Shown here: in pieces, positions 35,500-46,600 of the stretch
Position numbering within the stretch: position 1 is the stretch's first letter
Layout of the letters: each line of letters begins with the position of its first letter
Assembly (NCBI GenBank): GCA_030141605.1
Contig: JAQGDQ010000563.1
Coordinates: 82,637 to 139,575, forward strand
DNA: 56,939 bases
Reading direction: 5' to 3'
From: Tubiluchus corallicola
Taxonomy: Eukaryota; Priapulida; Priapulimorpha; Priapulimorphida; Tubiluchidae
Notes under the pieces: model-generated
The model's database searches: none
Told to the model about the DNA's origin: nothing
Seen by the model: the letters and a program-made list of their open reading frames with translations, nothing else
Made by a program: the position numbers and the translations under genes

Positions 35500-36240
35500 A
35501 AGAATTTAAAATAATGTAGGTATTTTGGAGTTTAAAGTTTCTCCTGTGCAGAAAGTGGTACTAAGACATAAGCAATACGTATTGAGGCACTAATAAGAAA
35601 TGGTTATTGCTTCACACTTCTTTGTAGAAAAAAAATTGTCAATTTTAGTGGAATGTTGTACCTAGACTATTATTAGTCTTGTCTGTATTTGCTCTGCTTT
35701 CTTTTGTTAAATCTTTCCCAGGTGTGGAACGCAGCCTTTGAAATTGAAGTGTGTAATCACTCTGCTTTATTTGCTTAACTCTTTCACAGGTGTGGAACGC
35801 AGGCTTTTGAAATTGAAGTGTGTAATCACTCTGCTTTATTTTGTTAAATCTTTCACAAGTGTGGAATGCAGGCTTTTGAAATTGAAGTGTGTAATCACTC
35901 TGCTTTATTAGCTTAACTCTTTCCCAGGTGTGGAATGCAGGCTTTGAAATTGAAGTGTGTAAACACTCTGCTTTATTTTATTAAATCTTTCACAGGTGTG
36001 GAATGCAGGCTTTTGAAATTGAAGTGTGTAATCACTCTGCTTTATTTGCTTAACTCTTTCGCCGGCGTCATTTTCCAGATTACCCAGGTTAATTTATTGA
36101 CACAAGAAGATTTTAACTCATTTCGGAATTTTTCACGTATACGTATCGTGGCATCTTGGATTGAAAAGCTCTTTGTAGGAAAGCCTTTGAAGAATATTAA
36201 GTATTTGTGAAATCTCTCAAGTTGTTCAATGTAAAATGCA
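35500..36240. repeat. Dispersed family E2, copy with 69-bp tandem array
   Basis: Same order as the 16.4-kb copy: 'gtttaaagtttctc', 'cttcacacttctttgtagaaaa', 'gtctgtatttgctctgcttt', then five to six tandem units, 'aggttaatttattgacacaaga' and 'aaagctctttgtagg'. Spacing of the 'ggtgtgg' anchor (35721, 35789, 35858, 35927, 35995) gives 68-69 bp. Confidence 0.85.
35700..36075. repeat. 69-bp tandem array inside E2
   Basis: Each unit contains 'aactctttcccaggtgtgga.(c/t)gcaggctttt', then 'gaaattgaagtgtgtaatcactctgctttatt'. The 'ctctttcccag|gtgtgg' part resembles a splice acceptor. Confidence 0.92.
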
Positions 36241-36574
36241 TTGATGAATCTGTGTTTACAAAGTCAGATATTTCTTCCTGCCTCTTCCTTTGTGTTTTTA
36301 CACACGAATTTTACAATGTGAGAAAAGCTTGTTAAGAGCATAGAAAAAGCCATTTAGACACGTTTAAAGTCAATATTAAACCTGAATTTCTACCGTCGCT
36401 CAAGCTAATAATGTTAATGAAATGGCTGTTGATGTCTTGACATCAGAATAGAAAGCTTGTCTTAATAGTTGTAACGAAAAAGTTGGTAGGTTTAATGAGC
36501 AGTTCAATAGTGATGATTTTCAGCAAGTTTCCAAGAAAGAGCGAAAATAACCTCTACTCTCTTTGCAGGGTGCT

Positions 36575-36960
36575 GTTGAGCATGTGGAGTGGTATTGACT
36601 CACACTTCTTTGTAGAAAAACTTTTGATAATTTTACTGGCTTGTAGCAGCTCATTGTTCATCCTGTCCGTAATTACTCTTTTGTAATTTCTTAACTCTTT
36701 CACAGATGTGGAATGCAGGCTTTTGAAATTCAAGTGTGTAACCACTCTACTATATTTTCTTAATACTTTGCCTGCCCCCCCTCCCCCCCGGGCTAATCTA
36801 CAAATATTTAAAGAAAATACTAAAGTTTTTTCTGATCTTAACACAAACAATGATTCGTCTAAGATAAATATTGTAACTTAGATTTGAAAGCTTTTTGTGA
36901 TGAACAATTTTGAAGGAATGTTAAATCCTGGTGAAATCTCTCTACTTGTTCAAAAGTTTC
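36575..36960. repeat. Dispersed family E2, copy at 36.6 kb
   Basis: Anchors 'actcacacttctttgtagaaaa' (36598), 'ctgtccgtaattactct', one 'taactctttcacagatgtggaatgcaggctttt' unit (36690-36725), 'ggctaatcta' and 'gaaagctttttgtg'. Includes a C-run at 36775-36788. Confidence 0.7.
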
Positions 36961-37955
36961 TTGGATGCTGAATCCATGTTTACACAATCTGATATTTCTT
37001 CTTTCACAAGATCTGAATTATAAACTTAATCGTTCAAGCAATGCTACACAATTATTTGTTTCTGAAATTATAATATATTGAAAACATAATTACAATGTTG
37101 AAATAAGTGTGTCATAAAGCAGAGATTGTTATGTGACGAAATCTCTGGCTCATTATGAAGTGCAATCCTGTAAAATGAGCTACTCAACTGTCAGAAGTGA
37201 CTAAGCCACGTTATGCCAACTACTGAATTGTCGTTTGGATCATCCTCCATCCACAGGATCGCATGGTAAATGAAGCCAACCAAAAAATCAAAACCATGCT
37301 CGAAATTATAAGTATGTAAACCACATATCACGAATTGTTCATGCAAGTCATGCATAATTTGTAATGGTCATCAGCTGGTCCACAATTTGTTTACAAAAAA
37401 TTCTGTTTAATGATGTTATCGCTATTCGAACTTATCTAGTCTCTGTGCAGACCAAAGATTTGTATGTTATAGAATTATAATCAGATCTATTAAATGTAAA
37501 AGAAGGACGTACAACCGTACTGATCACACAGTCTATTTCTTCTGGGTTTAGTTCACACTTGACAGGCAAACCTAAATTGAATAAAATAGAGGGTAATTAG
37601 GAAATAGAGAGTAGCTTGTATAATCTACTCGTGTACCGATCAGTAAGGGAGAATGTAGAAGGTGTACATCATAGCAAAGGTAACGATTTTTTTTGTAAAC
37701 ACAACGTCTTCAGGTTGGGACAATGTCTTCATAGCAATAATTATTATGTTTGATAATTAGCTACACTAGAGTATTATAATAATCCTTTAGTAGACTTCTC
37801 TTTGTGCTGAGTTTCAATGTGGATGGTTAAAAATTTTCAAATTACTAATTGAATAATTAGGTATAACGCTTTTCATCTTCCTGTTTAAATCACTATTAAA
37901 TCTTAAGTTGTGTACTTTAAAATTATTATTTTTTGTGCGTAAACACTAGTAAATA
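36961..37955. other. Non-coding sequence, nothing recognised
   Basis: No motif-bearing frame. Confidence 0.4.
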
Positions 37956-37959
37956 GCCA

Positions 37960-38300
37960 AGCCCCACAAAAGATTTTTGCACATAAATCCACAACTACAA
38001 CCTACACACCACTCACACCTCAATCGACGTCACATCACCCACACCATACCACCCACATCATAAAACATCCACCTCACCACCCAAACGGCAACATGTAACC
38101 TACACCACATGACCCACATCGTGCCCTACCCATCACAACTGCCATTCCACAACAGCCACTCCATGCCATTCCCACCAAGCCACACACATGATATCACGCC
38201 ATGCATTGCAGATGATGATAACAATTTTGATGACCATGATGATGCTGACAATGTCGATGATAGTGACATCTGACGACCAACAATAACAACACAACAGCAC
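37960..38300. repeat. CA-rich dispersed repeat E5, copy 1
   Basis: Begins 'aaaagatttttgcacataaatccacaactacaacc', continues with CCACCCACA-type low-complexity sequence and ends in a GATGATG patch and 'caacaataac'. The copy at 40490-40985 has the same order, so this is a shared element rather than two independent low-complexity tracts. Confidence 0.7.
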
Positions 38301-38364
38301 AACAGTGAAACATTTTGCACAAATTTTAAGCTGTGTGCTATGACAAATGCTAGTACCTCCTTAA

Positions 38365-39535
38365 GGACCACAAGGCCTTACAAGGCCTATGACTTTTTAC
38401 AATTGTATGAGCACAGACAAATCTAAATAATTATAAATTAGGCACTGTTCCTATTTGGGAGAACCTATTTAGCTATTCAATCAAGCTATTTGTTTAAGCA
38501 TCTATGTGTGATTTAATTGGATCATATTAAGAAAAACACGCCCTAACATTTCACACACTCCATGTTTGCCCTTTGAGTTGCTAAGTGTGGGTTACACTTG
38601 CGACATTGTACAAACTACTTTGTTGTGACCTGCTTGCTACAGCACAAGAACACAGATTTCTACTGCTTGCTACAGCCCAAGAACACAGATTTCTGCTGCT
38701 TGCTACAGCACAAGAACACAGAGTTCTACAGCTTGCTACAGCACAAGAACACAGAGTTCTACAGCTTGCTACAGCACAAGAACACAGATTTCTACTGCTT
38801 GCTACAGCACAAGAACACAGATTTCTACTGCTTGCTGCAGCACAAGAACACAGATTTCTACTGCTTGCTGCAGCCCAAGAATACAGATTTCTACTGCTTG
38901 CTACAGCCCAAGAACACAGATTTCTACTGCTTGCTACAGCCCAAGAACACAGATTTCTACTGCTTGCTACAGCGCAAGAACACAGATTTCTACTGCTTGC
39001 TACAGCACAAGAACACAGATTTCTACTGCTTGCTACAGCGCAAGAACACAGATTTCTACTACTTGCTACAGCCCAAGAACACAGATTTCTACTGCTTGCT
39101 ACAGCACAAGAACACAGATTTCTACTACTTGCTACAGCACAAGAACACAGATTTCTACTGCTTGCTACAGCACAAGAACACAGATTTCTACTGCTTGCTA
39201 CAGCCCAAGAACACAGATTTCTACTGCTTGCTACAGCGCAAGAACACAGATTTCTACTGCTTGCTACAGCACAAGAACACAGATTTCTACTGCTTGCTGC
39301 AGCACAAGAACACAGATTTCTACTACTTGCTACAGCCCAAGAACACAGAGTTCTACAGCTTGCTACAGCACAAGAACACAGAGTTCTTCAGCTTGCTGCA
39401 GCCCAAGAACACAGAGTTCTACAGCTTGCTGCAGCCCAAGAACACAGATTTCTACAGCCACTACAGCCCAAGAACAGATTTCTACAGCCACTACAGCAGA
39501 ATTTCTATCCCATCAGCCAATAACAAATTAAGGTA
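38365..39535. repeat. Dispersed element E1, copy 2, expanded by the 30-bp minisatellite
   Basis: The flanks (38365-38640 and about 39490-39535) match copy 1 at 13750-14100. The array occupies the position of a few bases in copy 1. Confidence 0.75.
38628..39490. repeat. 30-bp minisatellite, about 28 units
   Basis: Unit CTTGCTACAGCACAAGAACA then CAGATTTCTA with third-position-like variants (CAC/CCC/CGC, GAT/GAG, CTG/CAG). Because 30 is divisible by three, two + frames run open for 312 codons each, encoding LLATAQEHRF or LLQHKNTDFYC repeats. The third + frame is also free of stops in the consensus. Array-derived frames are not taken as genes. Confidence 0.97.
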
Positions 39536-39870
39536 GGCCGGCACAAGTGCGCTGAGTGCCGGAAGAAAACAAAATATCTCTCCTACAAAATCGTAAAAAT
39601 TTCAACGTTTGAAAAAAATTAAAGTGGAGTTTGCTACATATTTGTAGAAAAATTCTTTTTAATTCAAGTAAGCAACAGCAACCAAAATTTTACGTTCTGG
39701 AGGTAGAGGTAAACTGGACTTTGGAACAACATCTAATGAAATTATGTGGACATGTTTTGCAAGAATTTTCCCGACATTCGGTAGCACAATTGCAAACAAA
39801 TTCTGCCGATGATTTAGCGGATGGTTTCCTGCCTTACTCATCTGTGTCTTAAGACTGTCGCGAAGTCTAC
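39536..39870. other. Spacer with short frame, not recognised
   Basis: A 73-codon frame at 39631-39852 (+) lies just upstream of the capsid-like fragment in another frame. It has protein-like composition (FYVLEVEVNWTLEQHLMKLC) but no family was recognised. Confidence 0.3.
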
Positions 39871-40090
39871 TTGCATGTGCACATGTTGTACCTGAGATGC
39901 CTACACATGGTGCCTAGCATTTTGAATTCCCACACTTACGGTCTGACTCGCACCAACGCTATCTACCCATACAGCAAGGTGGAAATGAGCAGTTTCACCA
40001 TAGGTCAAGATTCGCAGAGCATCATAAAAGAAGACCTGTTTTCCAGACCAGTACCCAAACTCTGTGACTTTGTCCTAGTCTGTTCAGTAT
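39871..40090 (+). pseudogene. Fragment of Polinton/Maverick capsid-like protein (F54H12.2-like family)
   Basis: The frame contains VPSILNSHTYGLTRTNAIYP, then YSKVEMSSFTIGQDSQSIIK and EDLFSRPVPKLCDFVLVC. This follows the pattern of the animal 'F54H12.2-like' proteins, which are Polinton-encoded jelly-roll capsid proteins: a helix with P-V/I-x-x-x-H, a T/N-A-x-YP-x-x-(K/R)-V-E motif, a SFTI strand, then a (D/E)NLF-x-x-x-(V/L)PK motif and a hydrophobic strand. Only about 65 residues of a several-hundred-residue protein remain, and the frame then degenerates into hydrophobic sequence to the stop at 40176. No polymerase, integrase or terminal inverted repeat of a Polinton is visible nearby. Recognition is from recalled family pattern, so moderate confidence. 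Confidence 0.55.
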
Positions 40091-40179
40091 TTTGGTTAAA
40101 TTTGTGCTTTAAATTAATTTTACATGTTTATTTTGACAGTAGATGCAAATTGGTCAATAAGAGTACTAAGATTTAATTT

Positions 40180-40484
40180 AAGGCACTTACCTGTTTAATA
40201 TACTTACCTATGTAAAAATAATTGTATGGCGTCCCCACCTATAGGATGTTATAACTATACTTACCAGTACCTTGCCTGTCAAAATGGTCCAGTGACTCCT
40301 GGCCCAGTTGCTTGGTTAGTCGATCTCAAAGTTGCTAGACCTGTTTTTGTGCAGTAAATTATGATTAATTTTTAGGACGAAAAAAGCAAAGATGTAAGTC
40401 AACTTGTTTATTATGTCATTAACGTTAACGTTAATTATGTCAACTTCATAATTATTATATTTATAATGTAAATAATAATAATAA
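40180..40484. other. Non-coding sequence, nothing recognised
   Basis: No motif-bearing frame. Confidence 0.4.
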
Positions 40485-40985
40485 ACAACTGTGCACAGCA
40501 AAAGATTTTTACTAGTAAATTTACAACTACAACCCTCACCCACACTGCACCACCCATCACAAAACCCACTCCATGCCATTTCCAAAACGCCACCCAAACT
40601 ATGTCACTCACATCATGCCACACCAATCACACAATCAACACACTACATCACATACATCACACCATGCCACCCATAACATTACCTGCACCACTCAAATCAC
40701 CTATTCAATACCAGTCACGTCATACCTCCCACGCAATGCCCCACACCATCTCATCAAATTATCCACAATACACTGAACAAAACCACACTCACAACAACAA
40801 CCCACATGACACTTACCACACTCTCTACCATAAACCACACCACTGCACCATTATGTTGATCTTGATGATAGTGATGATGACGATGGCGACGATGATGCTG
40901 ACTACTGTAATGACAATGACACCAACAACGCTAACATCAACAAGACAGTATCATAGAGAAACCAACGCAAACAACATCATGTGAC
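40485..40985. repeat. CA-rich dispersed repeat E5, copy 2
   Basis: Starts 'cagcaaaagatttttactagtaaatttacaactacaacc', continues with CA/CCA-rich sequence and 'cactccatgccatt', and ends in 'gatgatagtgatgatgacgatg'. Threonine- and histidine-rich frames through it are artefacts. Confidence 0.7.
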
Positions 40986-41057
40986 CTATGCAATTAAACT
41001 TACCAATTATCAATAATGCACCAGCATTCAGCATACTGTCATTTTACTTTTCCTGTG

Positions 41058-41062
41058 ATCGT
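41058..41062. repeat. Target-site duplication, left (ATCGT)
   Basis: ATCGT directly before the left LTR; repeated at 49309-49313 after the right LTR. Confidence 0.93.
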
Positions 41063-42380
41063 TGTAATGGCCCGTGCGTACAGGGGCAGACCATAGGGGC
41101 CAATTAATGATAGTCGCTGCTAAGTTCGATCAGTTCCTTGGCCGAGCTAGGGGCACTAACCGACTGCCCACTAAAGAAACAGACAATAGCTGAGCGTAGG
41201 CAGACTCTACGGGGGCTCTACCTAAACAGCATGGATTCTTTTGTGGTGGGATTGATCAAAAACAGGCTTTCCATCTATACCCTAAAAGCCAAACTGTAAC
41301 CAGTCGAATAAATGACAAAATATTAAGTTTAATGACACAAACAAAAACAGTTGTATAATTGAGCTTTTTGTGAACAATGGAAATTGGTAATAAGCAAAAG
41401 TAAATCTGAAAACGCCACTAAACAGCATGGCATGAAATAAATGCAATGACAAAACATACAAAAATCATACAGTTTTCCTAACTATTTAAAAGGTTCCTAC
41501 TTACTCTACCAGCAGCCACCCCAAAATGCGTACGCTAGCATAATATATTCTCCAGACAAGTGTAGTTTGTGGTCATAGTCCTTTAGAACGACTAAAGTGT
41601 GGTTCAAACTTCACCTAACGGGTTCACAACTCCCACAGTAACGACGCAAAAGCTCTGAGAGAAACGTAGCTAAATGTTTCAACGTAAGTCTATCAAAAGG
41701 GTGACGTGTGAATGAAGGTGTAGGCACACATGCGTTCGGAAATTCACATCAAAACAAGTTCTCTCTCTGGCGCCAATTAACGATAACGTTAATAAACAGG
41801 TACCTTTGCTTTCCGGTTTATTGGCATAAAGTTCCTACCCGGGCAGTGACGACTTCTCCGTCCCATGCGATGGACTATCGAGCTGGGCACCTTTCCAACT
41901 GCACGACGGTGCTCTCACATGATCCGAGACGACATCTTCCCAGCATGGTAAGATCAGCAAAGCCATGTAAACCAATGAGTGGACATCTTCCACCACCACA
42001 AATAGATCATTAGCTTTCAAACGTCAGCTAATAGACAATCAGGTAAAACGTAAAAACGCAGTTTCACCAACCAAACTCAAGTTGCATATCTCGTGTCCGT
42101 GAAATCTGTGTCATGAACATACAGAAATCTATGCGTTTGGCTTCAATCCGATTCAATACACAAACGTACAGTTACACGTTTAACCCAACCCAGGGGGGGG
42201 GGGGGGAATAACCTTCCCTAAACTAACAAATAGTATTACCTAGTTGATCATAACAATCTAGAAACAATTTACATTTAGTGAACATAAGTAAAGGGAAGCT
42301 GGTGTCAAAATATGAAAATAAAGCCTAATGTTTATCTGCTAGTTAAAGTACGGTTCAATGATTTATTCTGGGTCATTACA
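41063..42380 (-). repeat. 3' LTR of the Gmr1-type element
   Basis: Aligns along its whole length with 48015-49308. It differs by scattered substitutions, a roughly 9-base insertion near 41127 and a longer G-run (14 G at 42193-42206). Confidence 0.96.
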
Positions 42381-42384
42381 ATGG

Positions 42385-42393
42385 CCCCCTCTC
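42385..42393 (-). other. Polypurine tract
   Basis: GAGAGGGGG on the minus strand, four bases upstream of the 3' LTR; the expected plus-strand primer. Confidence 0.8.
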
Positions 42394-42682
42394 AAACGAG
42401 TGCTGAAATACCGATATTTGGCTTGCAAAATAGTAAGGGTTTCAGCACTACAACAAGTTTTGGGTAAAGATCAACCAATATATTTACATTAACAGAACCA
42501 AAATAGGTCAGTTCCGACTTGTTCAATATCGAGAGCAAAAAAAAGGGGTACTCCCAAACAAAAGCTAGGTATTCACGCAGTACTCCGCTGTGTTTCGAAC
42601 ATGTCAAAATATGCATGTTGTACTTGTCATGTAAAAATGTTGATCGTGTTTTAGCAAAAATATATAACTGTGACATATATGA
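42394..42682 (-). other. 3' untranslated region of the LTR element
   Basis: About 290 bases between the RNase H stop and the polypurine tract, no further domain. Confidence 0.6.
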
Positions 42683-43372
42683 TTATATGCGTGATAATGT
42701 GTCAGCAGGCACATTCTTTCTGCCAGGTAGGTGTTCCACCGTGAAAGAATAGTTTTGCAGAATGAGTGCCCACCTTGAGATTCTCCGATTGGAGTGCCTC
42801 ATTTTGTGCAAATGTTGCAAAGGGGAGTGGTCACAGCGTATTATGAATTTACGCCCTTCGAGATAGTAGTTCCACTTCTCGACAGCATGGACAATACGTA
42901 AGAGCTCGAGCTCAATAGCTGAGTAGTTCTTCTCAGCAGACGTAAGCTTACGGCTGAGGTAGGTGATCGGAACTTCATTGCCTGGTTCCTGTTTCTGACT
43001 CAAGATAGCACCCAAACCCCGAATTGACGCGTCAGTAGTTACGATGAAAGGTAAACTAAAATTCGGACTATGGAGTACACTATCTGAGGTAAGAAAGTCA
43101 CGCAGGGTAACAAAGCTCTGTTCATGATCAGCAGACCATGTGACTGTAGATGGTTGGGTCTTTTGAGTTAGCTCAAAGAGTGGTAGAGCAATTTGGCTAA
43201 AATGGGGGATGAATCTACGGTAAAACCCCACTAAGCCCAAGAAGGCTCTTACTTGAGTCTTCGTCTCTGGACGAGGAAAGTTTTGTATTGTCTGAATCTT
43301 TTCTGCTTGAGGACGTAAACGATTACGCCCCACCACATAGCCTAAGAACTCTGTTTCTCGTTGGGCGAGGAA
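42683..43372 (-). pseudogene. Gmr1-type pol, RT connection and RNase H (after the internal stop)
   Basis: Same frame as the preceding RT segment, separated by a TGA at 43373-43375. It begins FLAQRETEFLGYVVGRNRL (RT thumb), continues with TQVRAFLGLVGFYRRFIPHF, the conserved Gypsy connection motif, and then RNase H with its acidic residues in TTDASIRGLGAILSQ, AIELELLRIVHAVE, IIRCDHSPLQHL and NVPADTLSRI. RNase H removes the RNA strand during reverse transcription. The interrupting TGA stands where Gypsy RTs usually have a cysteine (the KC motif), so it is probably a point mutation. The protein ends directly after RNase H, without an integrase, because the integrase lies upstream. Confidence 0.93.
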
Positions 43373-43375
43373 TCA

Positions 43376-43682
43376 TTTCTTTGGCTTAATAGTAAGTTGT
43401 GCTGCTCTTAAAATACAAAAGACCGTTTCAAGGTGCCGGAGGTGGTCATCCCAATTGTTCGACTTGACACATATGTCATCGATAAAACCTCTTGCATGCT
43501 GGTTGATATCTTCTAAAAGGATGTCAATAAGTTGTTGAAATGTTTGGGCTGCATTCTGTAATCCGAAAGGCATAACCTTGAATTCATATTTCCCAAAGTC
43601 TGTTATGAAGGCAGAAATTGGCCTGGATTCTTGGGCGAGAGGAATTTGCCAATATGCCTTAGTCATATCAATGTTGGGAAAT
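43376..43682 (-). pseudogene. Gmr1-type pol, RT catalytic segment (after the frameshift)
   Basis: From the frameshift at about 43676-43682 the RT continues in another frame: NIDMTKAYWQIPL (first catalytic Asp), AFITDFGKYEFKVMPFGLQN (dNTP-binding region), TFQQLIDILLEDI and FIDDI (the YxDD motif, 43475-43489), then AAQLTIKPKK before the TGA at 43373-43375. All catalytic residues are kept, so the loss of frame is recent. Confidence 0.94.
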
Positions 43683-46600
43683 CCATTCTGAACCATGCAA
43701 TTCATCGACCATCTCATCAACCCTAGGCATTGCGTACTGGACAAAAAGTGTCTTGCGATTCACAGCACGATAGTCGATGCAAAAGCGAATGGTTTGGTCC
43801 TGCTTAGGTACTAAAATGGCAGGAGAAGCATAGGGTGAGTCGGATTTCTGAATTACATCGAGCTTCTCCATCTCGATAATCTCTTTTCGGACAATTTCTT
43901 TCCGAGATTGTGGAATGCGATAAGCTCGCTGGTTCACTGGAGTATGATCTGAGAGAATGATATGGTGCTCTGTTACATGGATTCGGCCTGGGATATCTGA
44001 GAAAATGTCAGTGTGCTTTCGTAGAAGCTGACTAAGTTGGCAAGATTGTTGTTTGGTTAGGTGCTCTGGTATTTCCACATCGGTGGCGAATTGAATTTGT
44101 ATCGCTGGGGGTAAGAAAGCAACTTCAGGGAGTTGAGCTGCCTGCATAGGGGTAGGAGCCAATTTTTCCTCATCATAACTTGGAGACAGGTCATCTACCC
44201 CTGGAAATGGCAGATCTGACTGTTGGCATTTGGAAAACAGAGCTACGCTCCCTGATCGTTTCACCAAAGGCTTTAATAAGTTTATGTGAAACGTCCTTGT
44301 ATGTACTTTTACACCAGGTTTGGAAATCTGAACTTTATAAGTATGATCTGACAACTTGTCAACCACTTGGTAGGGGCCCTGCCAGATTCGATTTAGTTTT
44401 TTCTTGGAAGATGGTAATAAAACTAACACCTCTTGTCCGATTTCCAATGAGCGAGCAGATGATACTTTGTCGTACCATCTTTTTTGGGCTAGTTTGGCCT
44501 GGTTTAAGGCCTGGTGAGCTTCCTCGGTGGATTGCTCTAATTCATTGATGACCCTATCAACATAGTCATCAACATTGTCATATGATGGAGGGTCTGTACA
44601 ACCCCATGTTCTTCGTAGGGCTGACATTGGGCCTCGAACTGGGAAGCCATATACCAGTTCGAATGGGCTATACTTTAAAGAAGCTTGGGGTGTCTCTCTA
44701 TAGGCAAAGAGTACAAACGGGATTAATTCATCCCATTCAAAGGTACGTTGAGTTTGTAGCAACTTCCTTATGGAACTCTTGAGTGAGTCATTAAATTTTT
44801 CCGTGACACCCTGTGTCATCGGATGGTAAGGTGTTGCAAACATTCCTTTAATACCTAAAGCATCTTCAAGCTTCATGATGAGAGTCGAAGTGAATTGAGC
44901 ACCACGATCTGATAATATCTCTTTGGGTATGCCATGCCTACAAATAAATTGGAGGAGAGCCTGTGCAACACATTCTGCTGACTCTGATTTGAGGGGGTAG
45001 GCATCCGGATATCTGGTTGCTTGATCGACGATGACCAAAGCATACTTATGACCAGAGCGTGTTCTCGGTAAAGGGCCAATTAGGTCTATGCAGATCTGCG
45101 CAAATGGCTCCTTTACTATTGGCAAAGGCTTGAGTGGAGCTCTGTCGGCAGTCCTACGTTTAGATGCTCTTTGACAGGCTAAACATGTCTTGACATATGC
45201 CTTAATGTCACTCAAGACTTTAGGCCAATAATATTGGGATAAGACCCGATCAATGGTCTTGCGCATCCCTTGATGTGCAGCTGGCAGTTTGTCATGGGCA
45301 AGCTCGAGCACTTGCTGACGACGGACTGAGGGTACTACTAGAAGGTCAGTGTGGCCTCCTCTTGCATTACGGCGCACTGTGTGAAGTACTCCTTGCTTTA
45401 AGAAGTAGCCAGCCTTCTGGGCTTTGCATTCAGCCTCTGCTTGCACATGGTCAAATAAGTTGCGCAAAGTAACATCATTTTTCTGTTCACTTATTAAGTG
45501 TTCTCTTTGCACCAATTCTGCAAGGTTCTGTTGTTTCCTAGCCTGTTTCTCATTTAAGACAGGTAGGGGTGTATCAGAACTAGCTTGGTGCTGTATTTCT
45601 GCATCATGTTTTTCTTGTTCAGTTAGAGCCCTTGCCTTAGCTCTCGTTACTATCGGGAATGCAACAAATTTTGTAGCGTCTGCATCAGCAACAGGCTGAG
45701 GTTCCCAACTGGGTTGAGGGGCAGACATGCTCTTTTGCTCAGTAGACTGAACTACCTGAGAGTACAACTTGGGTGTCTCCCGACCTTCACCCGAAGTCAA
45801 TGGTTGGTGTCTGAGTGTGGGACCTTTCCCAGGTTGCTTAGATTGTTGCTTGTTTGTCCCACTAGATTTGTCTTTCTTTGACAAAAATGGAGAGATTTCA
45901 GTTTCAAAGTCATTGCCCAACAATAGTGGAACTGGACAATCAACCGCGACTGTGACTGTCAGATAACCTGTAGCGTAAGGCGATTCTATTTCAACAATAG
46001 CAACGGGACAAGATTTGTCACAGTTATGTATGCAAGACAGCTGGTTGGACAATCCTTTCACATATTGTTCAGGGCGGACATGGTCTGGGTGAACAACAGA
46101 CTTTGAGGCTCCAGTGTCTCGCAACCCGGTGACGTCTTTTCCATTCAAGACGGCTCGAAAACATGGTTGACCAGACACACACTCTTCGGTTCCTGCTCCA
46201 GCAGTGACTAAAGTCGCCATATCTGGAGCACAAGGGACCAAAAGTTGTTTGTACGACGGTTTGTCTCTCACACTAGGTGCTAATCTAGGCCTTTCAGTGG
46301 GAGAGGCCTTCTTTCTTGGGCAAGAGGAAGAATAATGGCCCTGCTGGCCGCAATGGTAACATTGCACTCTGGCTGGTGCAGTTCCTCCCTTGTGTGTTGC
46401 AGGTTTTACATCAGGTTTACGATTTGCTGGTGATGGAGAGAATTTACTAGAGGTTGCTCTGGGATTCTGAGCTGAAATATAAGCGTCAGCTTTTTGAGCA
46501 GCTTCGTCAAGTTTGTAGATGCTATTTTTCTTCAGCCACAAAGCGACCTCTGCGGGGATTATTGTCATGAAATGCTCATAGGCTATTAAATCTAGGGCCT

